From Thalassospira marina (GTDB taxonomy: Bacteria > Pseudomonadota > Alphaproteobacteria > Rhodospirillales > Thalassospiraceae): 64,000 nt of DNA. Below the pieces are notes generated by a model. It was given only the letters and a program-made list of their open reading frames with translations, was not told the origin of the DNA and ran no database searches. Below are positions 51,504-60,590 of the stretch, piece by piece (the stretch's first letter is position 1; every line of letters begins with the position of its first letter). Location: the NCBI RefSeq assembly GCF_002844375.1, contig NZ_CP024199.1:2954001-3018000 (forward strand), in the 5' to 3' direction. The translations under genes and the position numbers were made by a program.

Positions 51504-54158
51504 TCAGCCTGCCAGTGCGGCCTCGATCGCGGCCAGGGCCTGTGCGGCCTTGTCGCCATCGGGTCCGCCACCCTGGGCCATATCCGGGCGGCCACCGCCC
51601 CCCTTGCCGCCCAGTTCGGCAACGCCAATACGCAGCAGATCAACCGCATTATGGCTGGCAACCAGATCTTCGGTCATGCCCACAACGATGGAAGCCTTGC
51701 CACCATCAATGGCGATCAGGGCAGCAATGCCCGAGCCCATCTGGCTGCGCAATTCATCAACCATGCCCTTCAGTTCCTTGGCCGGGATGCCTTCGAGAAC
51801 CTTGAACGCCGTTTTAACGCCGTTAATTTCCTTAAAGCCTGCATCACCACCAGCGCCACCGGCACCGCCAGTTGCCAGCTTTTTGCGAAGGTCGGAAACT
51901 TCGCGTTCAAGACGGCGGCGTTCTTCCTGCAGGGCCTGCACACGAGCAGGTACATCTTCGGGAACAGCCTTCAGATCACCGGCAACAGACTGCAACAGGC
52001 GATCGCGGTTTGCCATATAGCTTGCAGCGTCCGCACCGCTTAGTGCTTCGATACGGCGCACACCGCTGGAAACGGCACCTTCGGAAACGATTTTGAACAG
52101 GCCGATATCACCGGTGCGTTTGACATGGGTGCCACCGCACAGTTCCAGCGAATAGGCGAATTCTTTTTCTTCCGGCAGGCCCATGGAAACAACACGGACT
52201 TCATCACCGTATTTTTCACCAAACAGCGCCATCGCGCCCAGTTCGATAGCCTCATCAGGCGTCATCAAACGGGTGACGACTTCGGTGTTTTCACGAACCA
52301 GACGGTTCACATCGGCTTCGATGATGGCAATTTCTTCGGCCGTTACCGGTTTCGGATGCGATACGTCAAAACGCAGGCGTTCGGGTGCGACAAGCGAGCC
52401 CTTCTGCGTGACGTGACCGCCCAGATGTTTGCGCATCACGGCATGCAACAGGTGCGTTGCCGAATGGTTGGCACGCAGTTTTGAACGGCGGGTGTTATCG
52501 ACGCGGAATTCGGCAGCATTGCCGGTTTTAATCTCGCCCGAAACAACCTTGCCCAGATGCACATGCAGCGCACCCAGTTTTTTCTGGGTATCGGCAATTT
52601 CAATGACGGCACCATTTTCGGTGCGGATCACGCCGGCATCGCCCTGCTGACCACCGGATTCACCAAAAAACGGCGTCTGGTTTGCAAGAATGGCAACCTG
52701 GTCACCTGCCTTGGCCGTTTCAACTTCTTTGCCATCAACGATGATGGCGGTCAAAACGCCTTCGGCATTTTCGGTTTCATAACCCAGGAATTCGGTAGCA
52801 CCGAAACGGTCATTCAGATCGAACCAGACTTCTTCGGTTGCGGCTTCGCCTGAACCGGACCAGGCCGCACGAGCCTTGGCTTTCTGTTCGGCCATGGCCG
52901 AGGAAAAGCCTTCTTCGTCGATCTCGATTTTGCGGGTTTTAAGCGCATCAGCCGTCAGATCAAGCGGGAAGCCATAGGTATCATAGAGCTTGAACGCGAC
53001 ATCGCCCGGCAGAACCGCACCTTCGCCCATGTCAATGGTTGCATCGTCAAGCATCTTGAGGCCGCGATCGAGCATGGTTTTAAAGCCATGTTCTTCCAGC
53101 TTCAGGGTTTCTTCGATCAATGCCTGGGCACGGACCAGTTCCGGGTAGGCAGCGCCCATTTTGCGCACCAGTGCCGGGACCAGTTTATACATCAGCGGGT
53201 CTTTGGTACCGACCATGTGCAGATGGCGCATCGCGCGGCGCATGATACGGCGCAGAACGTTACCGCGACCGGCATTGGACGGCAAAACACCATCGGCAAT
53301 CAGGAAGCTGGTGGAACGCAAATGGTCCGCCACCACACGGTGGGACACGTTATGCGGCCCATCCGGGTCGGTATTGGTAACATCAGCCGATGCCTCGATC
53401 AGGGCGCGCATCAGGTCGATATCATAGTTGTCGTGTTTGCCCTGTAAAACAGCAGCAACACGTTCCAGGCCCATACCGGTATCGATAGAGGGTTTGGGCA
53501 GGTCAACGCGCTCGCCATTGGCCATCTGCTCGTACTGCATGAAGACGAGGTTCCAGATTTCAATGAAACGGTCGCCGTCTTCTTCTGCGCTGCCCGGAGG
53601 GCCACCCCAGATATGATCGCCATGATCAAAGAAGATTTCCGAGCACGGACCACACGGGCCGGTATCGCCCATCGACCAGAAGTTATCAGAGGTCGGAATG
53701 CGAATGATGCGGTCATCGGTCAGACCGGCAATCTTTTTCCACAGGCCATGGGCTTCGTCATCGGTGTGGTAAACCGTCACCAGAAGCTTGTCTTTGGGAA
53801 GACCATATTCCTTGGTGATCAGGTTCCAGGCGAATTCGATCGCGTTTTCCTTGAAATAGTCGCCAAACGAAAAGTTGCCGAGCATTTCAAAAAAGGTGTG
53901 ATGGCGCGCGGTATGACCGACATTTTCCAGGTCATTATGCTTGCCACCGGCACGCACGCATTTCTGCGAGGTGGTCGCGCGTGAATAGTCACGCTGTTCC
54001 TGGCCGGTGAAAACGTTTTTAAACTGAACCATCCCGGCATTGGTAAACATCAGGGTGGGGTCATTGCGCGGCACCAGCGGGCTGGATGAAACGACCTCAT
54101 GGCCGTTCTTGCGGAAAAATTCCAAAAACGTGGTGCGGATATCGTTAACGGTCTGCAT
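51504..54158 (-). CDS. alaS: Alanyl-tRNA synthetase
   Basis: Charges tRNA-Ala and edits misacylated Ser/Gly. The 884-residue protein has the N-terminal class II core (TFLEFFRKNGHEVVSSSPLVPRNDPTLMFTNAGMVQFKNVFTG), the editing-domain zinc motif HxxxH (NHSATHLLHAV) with the distal CGGTH, and the C-terminal C-Ala domain. The ATG at 54158 has GGAGAGAG before it and gives MQTVNDIRTTFLEFF; the frame extends 20 codons upstream without need. It is transcribed alone. Confidence 0.98.
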   Translation of the reverse strand: MQTVNDIRTTFLEFFRKNGHEVVSSSPLVPRNDPTLMFTNAGMVQFKNVFTGQEQRDYSRATTSQKCVRAGGKHNDLENVGHTARHHTFFEMLGNFSFGDYFKENAIEFAWNLITKEYGLPKDKLLVTVYHTDDEAHGLWKKIAGLTDDRIIRIPTSDNFWSMGDTGPCGPCSEIFFDHGDHIWGGPPGSAEEDGDRFIEIWNLVFMQYEQMANGERVDLPKPSIDTGMGLERVAAVLQGKHDNYDIDLMRALIEASADVTNTDPDGPHNVSHRVVADHLRSTSFLIADGVLPSNAGRGNVLRRIMRRAMRHLHMVGTKDPLMYKLVPALVRKMGAAYPELVRAQALIEETLKLEEHGFKTMLDRGLKMLDDATIDMGEGAVLPGDVAFKLYDTYGFPLDLTADALKTRKIEIDEEGFSSAMAEQKAKARAAWSGSGEAATEEVWFDLNDRFGATEFLGYETENAEGVLTAIIVDGKEVETAKAGDQVAILANQTPFFGESGGQQGDAGVIRTENGAVIEIADTQKKLGALHVHLGKVVSGEIKTGNAAEFRVDNTRRSKLRANHSATHLLHAVMRKHLGGHVTQKGSLVAPERLRFDVSHPKPVTAEEIAIIEADVNRLVRENTEVVTRLMTPDEAIELGAMALFGEKYGDEVRVVSMGLPEEKEFAYSLELCGGTHVKRTGDIGLFKIVSEGAVSSGVRRIEALSGADAASYMANRDRLLQSVAGDLKAVPEDVPARVQALQEERRRLEREVSDLRKKLATGGAGGAGGDAGFKEINGVKTAFKVLEGIPAKELKGMVDELRSQMGSGIAALIAIDGGKASIVVGMTEDLVASHNAVDLLRIGVAELGGKGGGGRPDMAQGGGPDGDKAAQALAAIEAALAG

Positions 54159-54305
54159 CTCTCTCCAACCCGGAAAACGCGGAACAAAACACCCACCTTG
54201 ACTGCGGGTTGACTGCACTGTTTAGCGGCTCGTCTTTGCCCTGTCCAGTCGGGGAAAAGGGCTAAACGCTTAAAAGGTACGTTTCAAGTATTATCGCGAA
54301 CGGGC

Positions 54306-54611
54306 TTATTCCAAAACCGGGCGCATGAAACTGCGTTCATAGCTGATAATGGAACGGTTTTTCTGTTCAAGTTCCAGGGTTGCCATGCATTCGGCATCGC
54401 CTGCCATCTGGCTGCGATAGGTTTCATAAGCCGCCAGACTTGGAAAACTGAACAGGGCATAGGCAATGTTACTTGCGCCTTCATGGGGCAGGAAATAGCC
54501 ATGATGTGTGCCGCCCATACGGTTGACGATGGGAATCCAGCGCCGGGCGTAATCCTCGAATTCGGGGATTTTGTGCATATCGACGACATATTTCAGATAA
54601 CAGGTAATCAT
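54306..54611 (-). CDS. NIPSNAP-family small protein
   Basis: The 101-residue ferredoxin-like alpha/beta protein begins MITCYLKYVVDMHKIPEFEDYARRWIPIVNRMGGTHHGYFLPHEGASNIAYALFSFPSLAAYETYR, the NIPSNAP pattern. Function of the family in bacteria is unclear; many are dimeric barrel-like. The ATG has GGGGAA at 7-nt spacing; a longer frame upstream lacks a signal. Monocistronic. Confidence 0.9.
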   Translation of the reverse strand: MITCYLKYVVDMHKIPEFEDYARRWIPIVNRMGGTHHGYFLPHEGASNIAYALFSFPSLAAYETYRSQMAGDAECMATLELEQKNRSIISYERSFMRPVLE

Positions 54612-54737
54612 AAATATTCCCCGGAAAAGCAAATGCCAGAAGGTGTTTATCCTGCCAGTGACGGCTAATGTGCAAAGGGTACCGGGGCAATTGCCAGACA
54701 GCCCCAAATCCACGAACCGCGCAGGATTACACCGGCA

Positions 54738-54878
54738 TCAATTGGCTTTTTTCTGAATATTCTGGCCAAGCTTTTCCAGATCCTTGCCAAAACCATCGGC
54801 GGTTTCACACCCCGCCAGCGCCGCACCAAAAGCAACCATCAACAGAACAGCCAAAACATTGCGGATCCGCTTTTCCAT
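54738..54878 (-). CDS. Entericidin A/B-like small lipoprotein (copy 1)
   Basis: The 46-residue product begins MEKRIRNVLAVLLMVAFGAALAGC, a lipoprotein signal with lipobox LAGC (Cys 24). The mature part is ETADGFGKDLEKLGQNIQKKAN, the entericidin family sequence. GGAGAA lies 11 nt upstream of the ATG. Entericidins are small outer-membrane-directed lipoproteins linked to stress and cell lysis. A near-identical paralog lies 3.1 kb away. No EcfG-type promoter was found in front of this copy. Confidence 0.88.
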   Translation of the reverse strand: MEKRIRNVLAVLLMVAFGAALAGCETADGFGKDLEKLGQNIQKKAN

Positions 54879-55189
54879 CTTCCATATTCTCCAACATGGG
54901 CCAAATGCCCGTCAGTCTTCACCATTGCACGTGCCCGCCCGGCCCCGGTATGGGGCCAATTAGGGTACGGCTGCAAAATAATGCGCAAAATATAACGAAA
55001 TCATGGCTCACCCTACTAAAATCGTTGGCATATGCCTGTGGCAAATATCACGGACAACAACAGATTTTTATCAATGCCAGGCCATGCCACTAGCCATAAC
55101 ACAGGGCAGGTCAGCACCCGATAGTATAATAACCCTGCCAAATGTTACCTAACCTGGCATTCCCGGCCTGATTTTCGAGATAGAAGCAA
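54879..55189. other. Non-coding stretch upstream of entericidin copy 1
   Basis: About 310 bases, AT-rich in the middle, holding the promoter of the small lipoprotein gene. No sigma-type motif was identified with confidence. Confidence 0.4.
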
Positions 55190-55217
55190 CAGCCAGCAGG
55201 GTTAACCCGGCTGGCTG
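55190..55217 (-). terminator. Hairpin after the alpha/beta hydrolase gene
   Basis: 8-bp stem CAGCCAGC/GCTGGCTG enclosing a further 10-bp palindrome GGGTTAACCC, 28 bases beyond the hydrolase stop on the minus strand. Confidence 0.7.
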
Positions 55218-55244
55218 CTTTCGCGTCAAGGCAGCAAAGACCGA

Positions 55245-56321
55245 TCAAAGTTTCAGAAATGTCCCGATCGCATTAACCATGCCATCATGAACGGCCTTGC
55301 GATCCGTTCCAGCCGGGTCGGAACACAGGGGATCATCTTCCATCTTTTTAAGCGTTTCGGCCGCACCGGGTTTGCATTCCGGCAGGAAGGTCAGATGATA
55401 GGCCGGGGCAAAAACAGCAAGGCTGGCATGACTGAGTTTTGACAGCAGGTTGCTGCCCGTCGGGCCAAAATCAGTTGCCCGCCAGCCATTTTCGCGGCCA
55501 AGACGAATGAACAGCACATCGTCTTTCACATCTGTCAGGCTGGCATCATTCACCGCGTCGGTCAGGCCCGGTTCAATGGCGACAAAACGTTTAATCCGAT
55601 GATCGCGGCTTTTGGCGACAAAATCATCGGGGAGATGGTCAAAATCCACGCCGCCTTTGCGAAAGAAAGCGCAATCCTGTGTTTTATCCCCGAACCGCCC
55701 GCAATAATCGCGCATTTTTTGCCGGTCAAACTGCATGCCAGCCAAATTCAAAACCGTTGTCCCTCCCAGCGAAAAGCCAACCACGGAAATATTGTCAGGA
55801 TCAATAAACGGGGCAAATTCGGGATTGGCCAAAACCTGATCAAGCGTTGCCGAAATATCGGCAGCCCGCTGCCCCAGATAAACTGTGCGGCGCGGCGATG
55901 AATCCCCCGATGTTGTGCCGGGATGATTAACGCCCAGCACAATCGCCCCCTTCAGGGCCAGTTGCGATGCCAGCCAGCTCATGGTGACCATATTGCCGCC
56001 CGACCCGTGCGAGATCAGAACCAGCGGATGCTTGCCCGGTTTGACAGCCGCACCGATATAGGCAGTGACCGGTTCCCACAGCATGCTTCTGCCCGCCGGG
56101 GCAAAATAGATATGCGTGCCCGCCGGATACCAGATGGATGCTTCCATCGGTCGGGACCGATGCGCGGCATAAACATCAAACCGGTCAAACCCGGCATAGT
56201 CATGTTTTTCTGGCGTTGTATCGGCGGCAGGTTTTGGTGCCGGTGTTTGTGCTTGTGCGGGTAAAACACCCGCAGCCCACAGCGACATGGCAATCAGAAA
56301 GGCAGACGTTACATGTTTCAT
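55245..56321 (-). CDS. Secreted alpha/beta hydrolase (dienelactone hydrolase-like)
   Basis: The 358-residue periplasmic enzyme has a signal peptide (about 1-24, ending PAQAQ), the oxyanion-hole segment LISHGSGG (103-110), the nucleophile elbow GFSLGG with S184 and a late H in PAYHLTFLP. It is of the dienelactone-hydrolase/PAF-acetylhydrolase type, so a carboxylester or lipid-type ester is likely, but the substrate is unknown. The frame is open 37 codons upstream over the direct-repeat region, so this ATG is preferred. Divergent from a membrane-bound AraC regulator that probably controls it. Confidence 0.9.
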   Translation of the reverse strand: MKHVTSAFLIAMSLWAAGVLPAQAQTPAPKPAADTTPEKHDYAGFDRFDVYAAHRSRPMEASIWYPAGTHIYFAPAGRSMLWEPVTAYIGAAVKPGKHPLVLISHGSGGNMVTMSWLASQLALKGAIVLGVNHPGTTSGDSSPRRTVYLGQRAADISATLDQVLANPEFAPFIDPDNISVVGFSLGGTTVLNLAGMQFDRQKMRDYCGRFGDKTQDCAFFRKGGVDFDHLPDDFVAKSRDHRIKRFVAIEPGLTDAVNDASLTDVKDDVLFIRLGRENGWRATDFGPTGSNLLSKLSHASLAVFAPAYHLTFLPECKPGAAETLKKMEDDPLCSDPAGTDRKAVHDGMVNAIGTFLKL

Positions 56322-56390
56322 GATTTCAATCCGTGCTTTAAATTTCAACGGTCTGAAATTGCCTGTGCCTGATGATAACCGCGTCCTCGA

Positions 56391-56425
56391 ACCGGTTTTA
56401 GGACGTGCAAAACCGGATTTAGAAC
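56391..56425. promoter_or_regulatory. Direct repeats, probable AraC-type sites
   Basis: ACCGGTTTTAGGAC and ACCGGATTTAGAAC, 21 bases apart (two helical turns), in the region between the hydrolase and the AraC gene. Paired direct repeats on the same face are typical AraC sites. Confidence 0.6.
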
Positions 56426-56476
56426 CTGCCACCGCCCCTTAAAGACCCTTGCGGCACCAGATTGAGAACATTTTCG

Positions 56477-57580
56477 ATGCTTGTTTTACCTGTTCCAATG
56501 ATCGTCGCCCTGCTGCTGGGTTTTCTGTTTTTCCGCAGCCTGCTTGTCGATCAGCGCCAGCCGTTTTTATCGGTGCTGCTTTTGGCCTGTGCCGGGCAAA
56601 GCGTGCTGACATCGCTGGTGCTGTATTACGGGATTGGCACCCTACAGCCATTGCAGCCAGTTACTGCATCAATCATTCCCGCGATTGTCTGGGTGGCCTT
56701 TGTTGAAAGCTGCCTGCGGCAAAAGCCGCTCCCACGCGATTACATGCATTTATGCGTGCCAATCCTGGTGATCCCCTGCGTCCTTTTTGTGCCTGCCGTG
56801 ATCGACACATTGCTGGTTGTGCTGTTTGTCGGCTATGGCGGGGCCATTCTTTTTATGCTGCATGTGATGAAGGATGACCTGGCGCATATGCGCTTAAGTG
56901 CCGGGCACCTGCCTGCTTTGATCTGGCGTATTATTGCCATTGCCCTGATCATTTCCGCTATCAGCGACACATTGATCAGCCTGTCTCTGGCCTATGGCTT
57001 TGCGGCCCTGCCCGGCTGGATTTTAAGCATTTCATCGTCGCTGGGCTTGCTGGTGATCGGCTATCTGTGTGTTTCACGCGATATCGAGGCGAAATTTGAT
57101 ACCGCCGAAAACGATATCGCCCCTCGCCAGCCCATTGATGCGGGCAACGACCCCGCCCGCAACACGCAAAAAAACAGCAACGCCAGTAATACCAGCAGCA
57201 GCCACATCAGCACACAGCCCGAACCGGACGCGCAAAACAGCCGTATCCTCCAGGACCTTTCGACGTTGCTGGAGGGGGAAAAGCTGTATCTGGACCCTGA
57301 CCTGACACTGGCGCGTTTGTCGCGCAAAATGGGGGTTCCGTTAAAGCAACTTTCAACCGCGATCAATGCAGTGACGGGCGAAAATGTTTCGCGCTTGATC
57401 AATGGTTATCGCATTGGCCATGCCTGCACATTGCTGGCACAGGGGCAAAGTGTGACCACTGCGATGCTTGATAGTGGCTTTAATACCAAATCAAATTTCA
57501 ATCGCGAATTTTCACGCATTACCGGGCAAACACCCAGCGCCTGGATCACGGCACGGCCAGCACAAACCACCAAAGCGTGA
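56477..57580 (+). CDS. AraC-family regulator with N-terminal membrane domain
   Basis: The 367-residue protein has six to seven membrane helices in its first 205 residues and a C-terminal AraC double HTH (about 255-360, LYLDPDLTLARLSRKMGVPLKQLSTAINAVTGENVSRLINGYRIGHACTLL and VTTAMLDSGFNTKSNFNREFSRITGQTPSAW). A Ser/Asn-rich linker joins them. It is probably a membrane-held sensor that controls the divergent secreted hydrolase. A TTG five codons upstream is an alternative start. Confidence 0.9.
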   Translation: MLVLPVPMIVALLLGFLFFRSLLVDQRQPFLSVLLLACAGQSVLTSLVLYYGIGTLQPLQPVTASIIPAIVWVAFVESCLRQKPLPRDYMHLCVPILVIPCVLFVPAVIDTLLVVLFVGYGGAILFMLHVMKDDLAHMRLSAGHLPALIWRIIAIALIISAISDTLISLSLAYGFAALPGWILSISSSLGLLVIGYLCVSRDIEAKFDTAENDIAPRQPIDAGNDPARNTQKNSNASNTSSSHISTQPEPDAQNSRILQDLSTLLEGEKLYLDPDLTLARLSRKMGVPLKQLSTAINAVTGENVSRLINGYRIGHACTLLAQGQSVTTAMLDSGFNTKSNFNREFSRITGQTPSAWITARPAQTTKA

Positions 57581-57622
57581 TCACGCGCCGCCGCAATCGA
57601 CGGGCAGCTTTGTTGCAAACAC

Positions 57623-57656
57623 AAAAAAACGGACCCGATGGCAGGTCCGTTTTTTT
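57623..57656. terminator. Bidirectional terminator after the AraC gene
   Basis: 13-bp stem including A7/T7 ends around ACGGACC/GGTCCGT, 43 bases past the AraC stop and before the DUF1328 gene on the other strand. Confidence 0.88.
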
Positions 57657-57699
57657 CATTGTCGGCAATCAGGTAATTGCCATGTCTTCGTTCACCATT

Positions 57700-57876
57700 T
57701 TAAATCGGCGGGCGGCGCCCACGCAGGGCATTGACCAGCAACGACACCAGAAACAGAACGATAAATACGAAGAACAGAATCTTTGCGATCCCGACAAAAG
57801 TTCCGGCAAGCCCGCCAAAACCAAGAACGGCTGCCAGCAATGCCAAGACAAGACAGAATATCGCCCAACCAAGCAT
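57700..57876 (-). CDS. DUF1328-family small membrane protein (YtjA-like)
   Basis: The 58-residue product begins MLGWAIFCLVLALLAAVLGF and continues with a second helix (ILFFVFIVLFLVSLLV), then a basic end RGRRPPI. This is the DUF1328 pattern. CAGGAG lies at 9-nt spacing before the ATG. Function unknown; such genes are often stress-induced. It lies just downstream of, and in the same direction as, entericidin copy 2. Confidence 0.9.
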   Translation of the reverse strand: MLGWAIFCLVLALLAAVLGFGGLAGTFVGIAKILFFVFIVLFLVSLLVNALRGRRPPI

Positions 57877-57977
57877 TTTTATTCTCCTGTTGTTTTTGTA
57901 TTTTCAGGCGACCGGTACCGTTTGCCCGTGTTTTCTGTTTAAATTGATACCAGTCGTCAGCCAGACCTGATCGAATG

Positions 57978-57991
57978 CGGGCTTTCGCCCG
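57978..57991 (-). repeat. Tetraloop hairpin after entericidin copy 2
   Basis: 5-bp stem CGGGC/GCCCG; on the minus strand the loop reads GAAA, a stable GNRA tetraloop, 8 bases past the lipoprotein stop. It probably protects the mRNA end rather than terminating fully. Confidence 0.45.
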
Positions 57992-57998
57992 GAATTAA

Positions 57999-58139
57999 TC
58001 AGTTAGCGCCTTCCTGAATGTTGTCGCCGAGTTTTTCGACGTCCTTGCCAAACCCGTCAGCGGTTTCACAAGCGGCCAGCCCCATGCCAAAACCGGCAAT
58101 GATGGCCAAAGCAAAAAAGCGTTTCATGAAAGTAGACAT
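57999..58139 (-). CDS. Entericidin A/B-like small lipoprotein (copy 2)
   Basis: The 46-residue lipoprotein begins MSTFMKRFFALAIIAGFGMGLAAC (lipobox LAAC, Cys 24), with the mature part ETADGFGKDVEKLGDNIQEGAN, nearly identical to copy 1. AGGAGAAGAAG precedes the ATG; an ATG four codons on is a minor alternative. A perfect EcfG promoter lies upstream. It is followed after 122 bases by the DUF1328 gene, so both may be on one stress-induced transcript. Confidence 0.92.
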   Translation of the reverse strand: MSTFMKRFFALAIIAGFGMGLAACETADGFGKDVEKLGDNIQEGAN

Positions 58140-58196
58140 CTTCTTCTCCTGAGCCTTGATCCAGAGATTACTTTGAATTCTTTTCACACCATCTTG

Positions 58197-58221
58197 AACG
58201 CCACTTGCTGTTTCTTGTTCC
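58197..58221 (-). promoter_or_regulatory. EcfG general-stress promoter
   Basis: On the minus strand: GGAAC (58221-58217), 16 bases, CGTT (58200-58197), a perfect match to the alphaproteobacterial EcfG consensus, about 57 bases upstream of the lipoprotein ATG. Confidence 0.82.
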
Positions 58222-58365
58222 GGTCAAAAAACCATTCAAGCAAAACGGCGCGTTTTTTAACGGCAAAACACCGTTAAAAGCCGCAGATTTCCGCGATTAA
58301 GACAAATCGTGATCTTTTTGGGGCAAATGCCATTTGCCGCGCGATGGGGCAAAAAGAACGCCCGC

Positions 58366-58887
58366 CTACCGTAAAAAGGCAGGAATTTTAACCATGAAAA
58401 CGCTGTTCACATCCCCCTGATAAGGACCAAACGGCGCAGCGCGCACATAACCCAGTGACGCATAAAGCCCGATGGCGGCATCGGACTGAATACCGGTTTC
58501 AAGGCAAATACCACCAAAACCCTGTGCAAGTGCATGCTGTTCCATATGGCGCATCAACAGGCGCGCCAGCCCCTGTCGGCGCAGGGTGCCATCCACAAAC
58601 AGGCGTTTGATTTCACCCCAAGCAGCAGGTGTACCCTGCCCGGCAGCCAAATCGGGCAAAGCAGGCGCAGCACCCGCCGCCAGCGGCACATAACCGCCGC
58701 AGGCAACGGCCAGATTGTCATCCTGTCGCCGGATAACAAAAAAGCGCGCATCCTGCGCCATAAGCTGTGCCGCACTTAACCCTGCCCGGTCCTGCCCCGG
58801 ATAAAGGGCTGCCGTTCGAGCATCGGCCTGCGCAAACAAGGTTGCGACGGCCGGTTGATTGGGCGTTTCAGGCTGAATGACAAACAT
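58366..58887 (-). CDS. GNAT-family N-acetyltransferase
   Basis: The 173-residue protein has the GNAT acetyl-CoA site (EIKRLFVDGTLRRQGLARLLMRHMEQHALAQGF) and the late GIQSDAAIGLYASLGYVRAAPFGPY. GGGATA precedes the ATG at 58887; the longer frame upstream is not supported. Substrate unknown. It stands alone between a non-coding gap and the queuosine genes. Confidence 0.91.
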   Translation of the reverse strand: MFVIQPETPNQPAVATLFAQADARTAALYPGQDRAGLSAAQLMAQDARFFVIRRQDDNLAVACGGYVPLAAGAAPALPDLAAGQGTPAAWGEIKRLFVDGTLRRQGLARLLMRHMEQHALAQGFGGICLETGIQSDAAIGLYASLGYVRAAPFGPYQGDVNSVFMVKIPAFLR

Positions 58888-59110
58888 GGAATATCCCGGA
58901 TAAAGGAAATTGGGGGCGCAGAGCCACCTGCCTTGCCCGACACAAGGCTGGCATTGGCATTCAGGAATGGATATCGGACACGCACGTTCCAGCCCGTACG
59001 GCAAGCCCCGTGCAGATGCGCAATGTTAAGGGATTAAACCCGGCAGTAATCGCATGTGCATGGCAGTCAGCATTGAAGACGCCGGGCTTAGCCCAACGCA
59101 GAATGAACGA

Positions 59111-59938
59111 TCAAACGCCGCGCAGATTGCCCCAGACATGCACATGCCATTGCGGCATCACGCGCACATCAAACCAGCCATTTTGCGCCACGCGGTCCAC
59201 CAACCAGCGATAGCGTTCGGTCAGGGCATCAATATCAACCCCGTCGGCCCCATCAGGATGGGGGGCGGCCGGGGTGGCATTTACCGGCTGCAGATAGCAG
59301 GGAATATCAGGGTGCATCGCACGTACCTGATTGGCAAAATTCAAATCGGCCTCGTCCGCCACCGGGAATTTCAGGGTAATAACAGGACCCATGCCCGAGC
59401 CACTGCGTGCCGCGGTGATGCAGGCTGCCAGATCATCAGCGTTAAAAACCGTCCCGCTTGAAGGTGGCTTGGGGCTTAGGGTCAGATGGTCCAGCCTGGC
59501 AAACCAGCGCCGGGCAATGCTGCCCTGCGTTTCAATGGCAAAGGTAAAACCCTGCCGCTGGCCCTTATCAATAAGGGATTCAAGCGGCTGAATGGCGGGA
59601 TTCCCGCCCGAAAGCGTAACCAGAACCGGGCGCCCGCCTGAGAGTTTTTTGACCTGGTCAAGAATAGCTTCCGCATCCATCGGCAGCCAGTCACCGCGAA
59701 AGGCCGGGTCAACGGCATAAAGGGTATCGCACCAGGAACAGCGAAAATCACAACCACCTGTCCGCACAAAAACCGTCGGCATGCCCAGAAGAGCACCTTC
59801 GCCCTGCACGGTTGGTCCGAAAATTTCCGAAATGCGGATTTTACCCTGCCGGCGCACAAGCTGGCTGTCATCCCCCGACAGATCGGTTGATTGCAGGCCT
59901 TGTTCGGCGCAGGTGGGGGTGGTGATGTCCTGGGTCAT
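59111..59938 (-). CDS. queE: 7-carboxy-7-deazaguanine synthase (radical SAM)
   Basis: Third step of queuosine/7-deazaguanine synthesis, turning 6-carboxytetrahydropterin into 7-carboxy-7-deazaguanine. The 275-residue protein has the radical-SAM cluster C63-x3-C67-x2-C70 (GGCDFRCSWCDT), the N-terminal FGPTVQGEGALLGMPTVFVRTGG and VTLSGGNPAIQ. It overlaps queD by 4 nt (ATGA), so both are translated together. Confidence 0.96.
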   Translation of the reverse strand: MTQDITTPTCAEQGLQSTDLSGDDSQLVRRQGKIRISEIFGPTVQGEGALLGMPTVFVRTGGCDFRCSWCDTLYAVDPAFRGDWLPMDAEAILDQVKKLSGGRPVLVTLSGGNPAIQPLESLIDKGQRQGFTFAIETQGSIARRWFARLDHLTLSPKPPSSGTVFNADDLAACITAARSGSGMGPVITLKFPVADEADLNFANQVRAMHPDIPCYLQPVNATPAAPHPDGADGVDIDALTERYRWLVDRVAQNGWFDVRVMPQWHVHVWGNLRGV

Positions 59939-60291
59939 GGGCGATATTCGGCCCAGGTTTTTGGCGTTTCGGAAACGCGCACAGCCGAAACTTCCGGCCA
60001 GCGGTCTTTGGCCCAGTCATAAAAAAACTTCGCCAGATTTTCTGCCGTGGCGTGATCATGGCCGAACACATCGTTCAAATGACGATGGTCAAATTCATCA
60101 TCGATCAGGTGCTTTAGCGGTGAAAGTTCGCGGTAATCGCGCACGAAGCCCCGGCTATCAAGCGTTTCGGCCTGCAATTCCACCTCGACCACATAATTAT
60201 GGCCATGCAGGCGGCTGCACGGATGGTCCGGGGATAACCCGCCAAGAACATGCGAAGCTGAAAAGGCAAACTGTTTGGTAATTCTGAACAT
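59935..60291 (-). CDS. queD: 6-carboxy-5,6,7,8-tetrahydropterin synthase
   Basis: Second step of the pathway, acting on dihydroneopterin triphosphate. The 118-residue protein has the zinc histidines in SASHVLGG and LHGHNY, the Cys in DHPCSRLHGHNY, and the late DDEFDHRHLND and PTAEN-like HATAENLAKF. It is the upstream member of the queD-queE pair. Confidence 0.96.
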   Translation of the reverse strand: MFRITKQFAFSASHVLGGLSPDHPCSRLHGHNYVVEVELQAETLDSRGFVRDYRELSPLKHLIDDEFDHRHLNDVFGHDHATAENLAKFFYDWAKDRWPEVSAVRVSETPKTWAEYRP

Positions 60292-60590
60292 CTGTTAACT
60301 CTGTTTACTCGGCGCGGTCCTGTTAACCCGAACAGGTGGCACCTGGCCGGGGCGAAGGTCGCGCGAAAATGCGTTTATCCCTATTGCCAGCAACTGGTGG
60401 GCCAGATTTGACCCGGCACCGACAGCAAATGGATGATCAGGCCGAATGATCAGGGAAGGGCATTCTGCCCGATCCCCAAAACCGGCAATATCCACATATG
60501 CGGACTGGCAAAAATTACGGGCCGGGCACGAAAAGCACCATTTTGCGGCAGGCTGGCTGCGCGTTAAACGCGCCACTGCTGCAAATACAG
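60292..60590. other. Non-coding gap between queC and queD
   Basis: 299 bases with no supported gene or clear terminator. Its length suggests that queDE have their own promoter or a processed leader. Confidence 0.4.
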
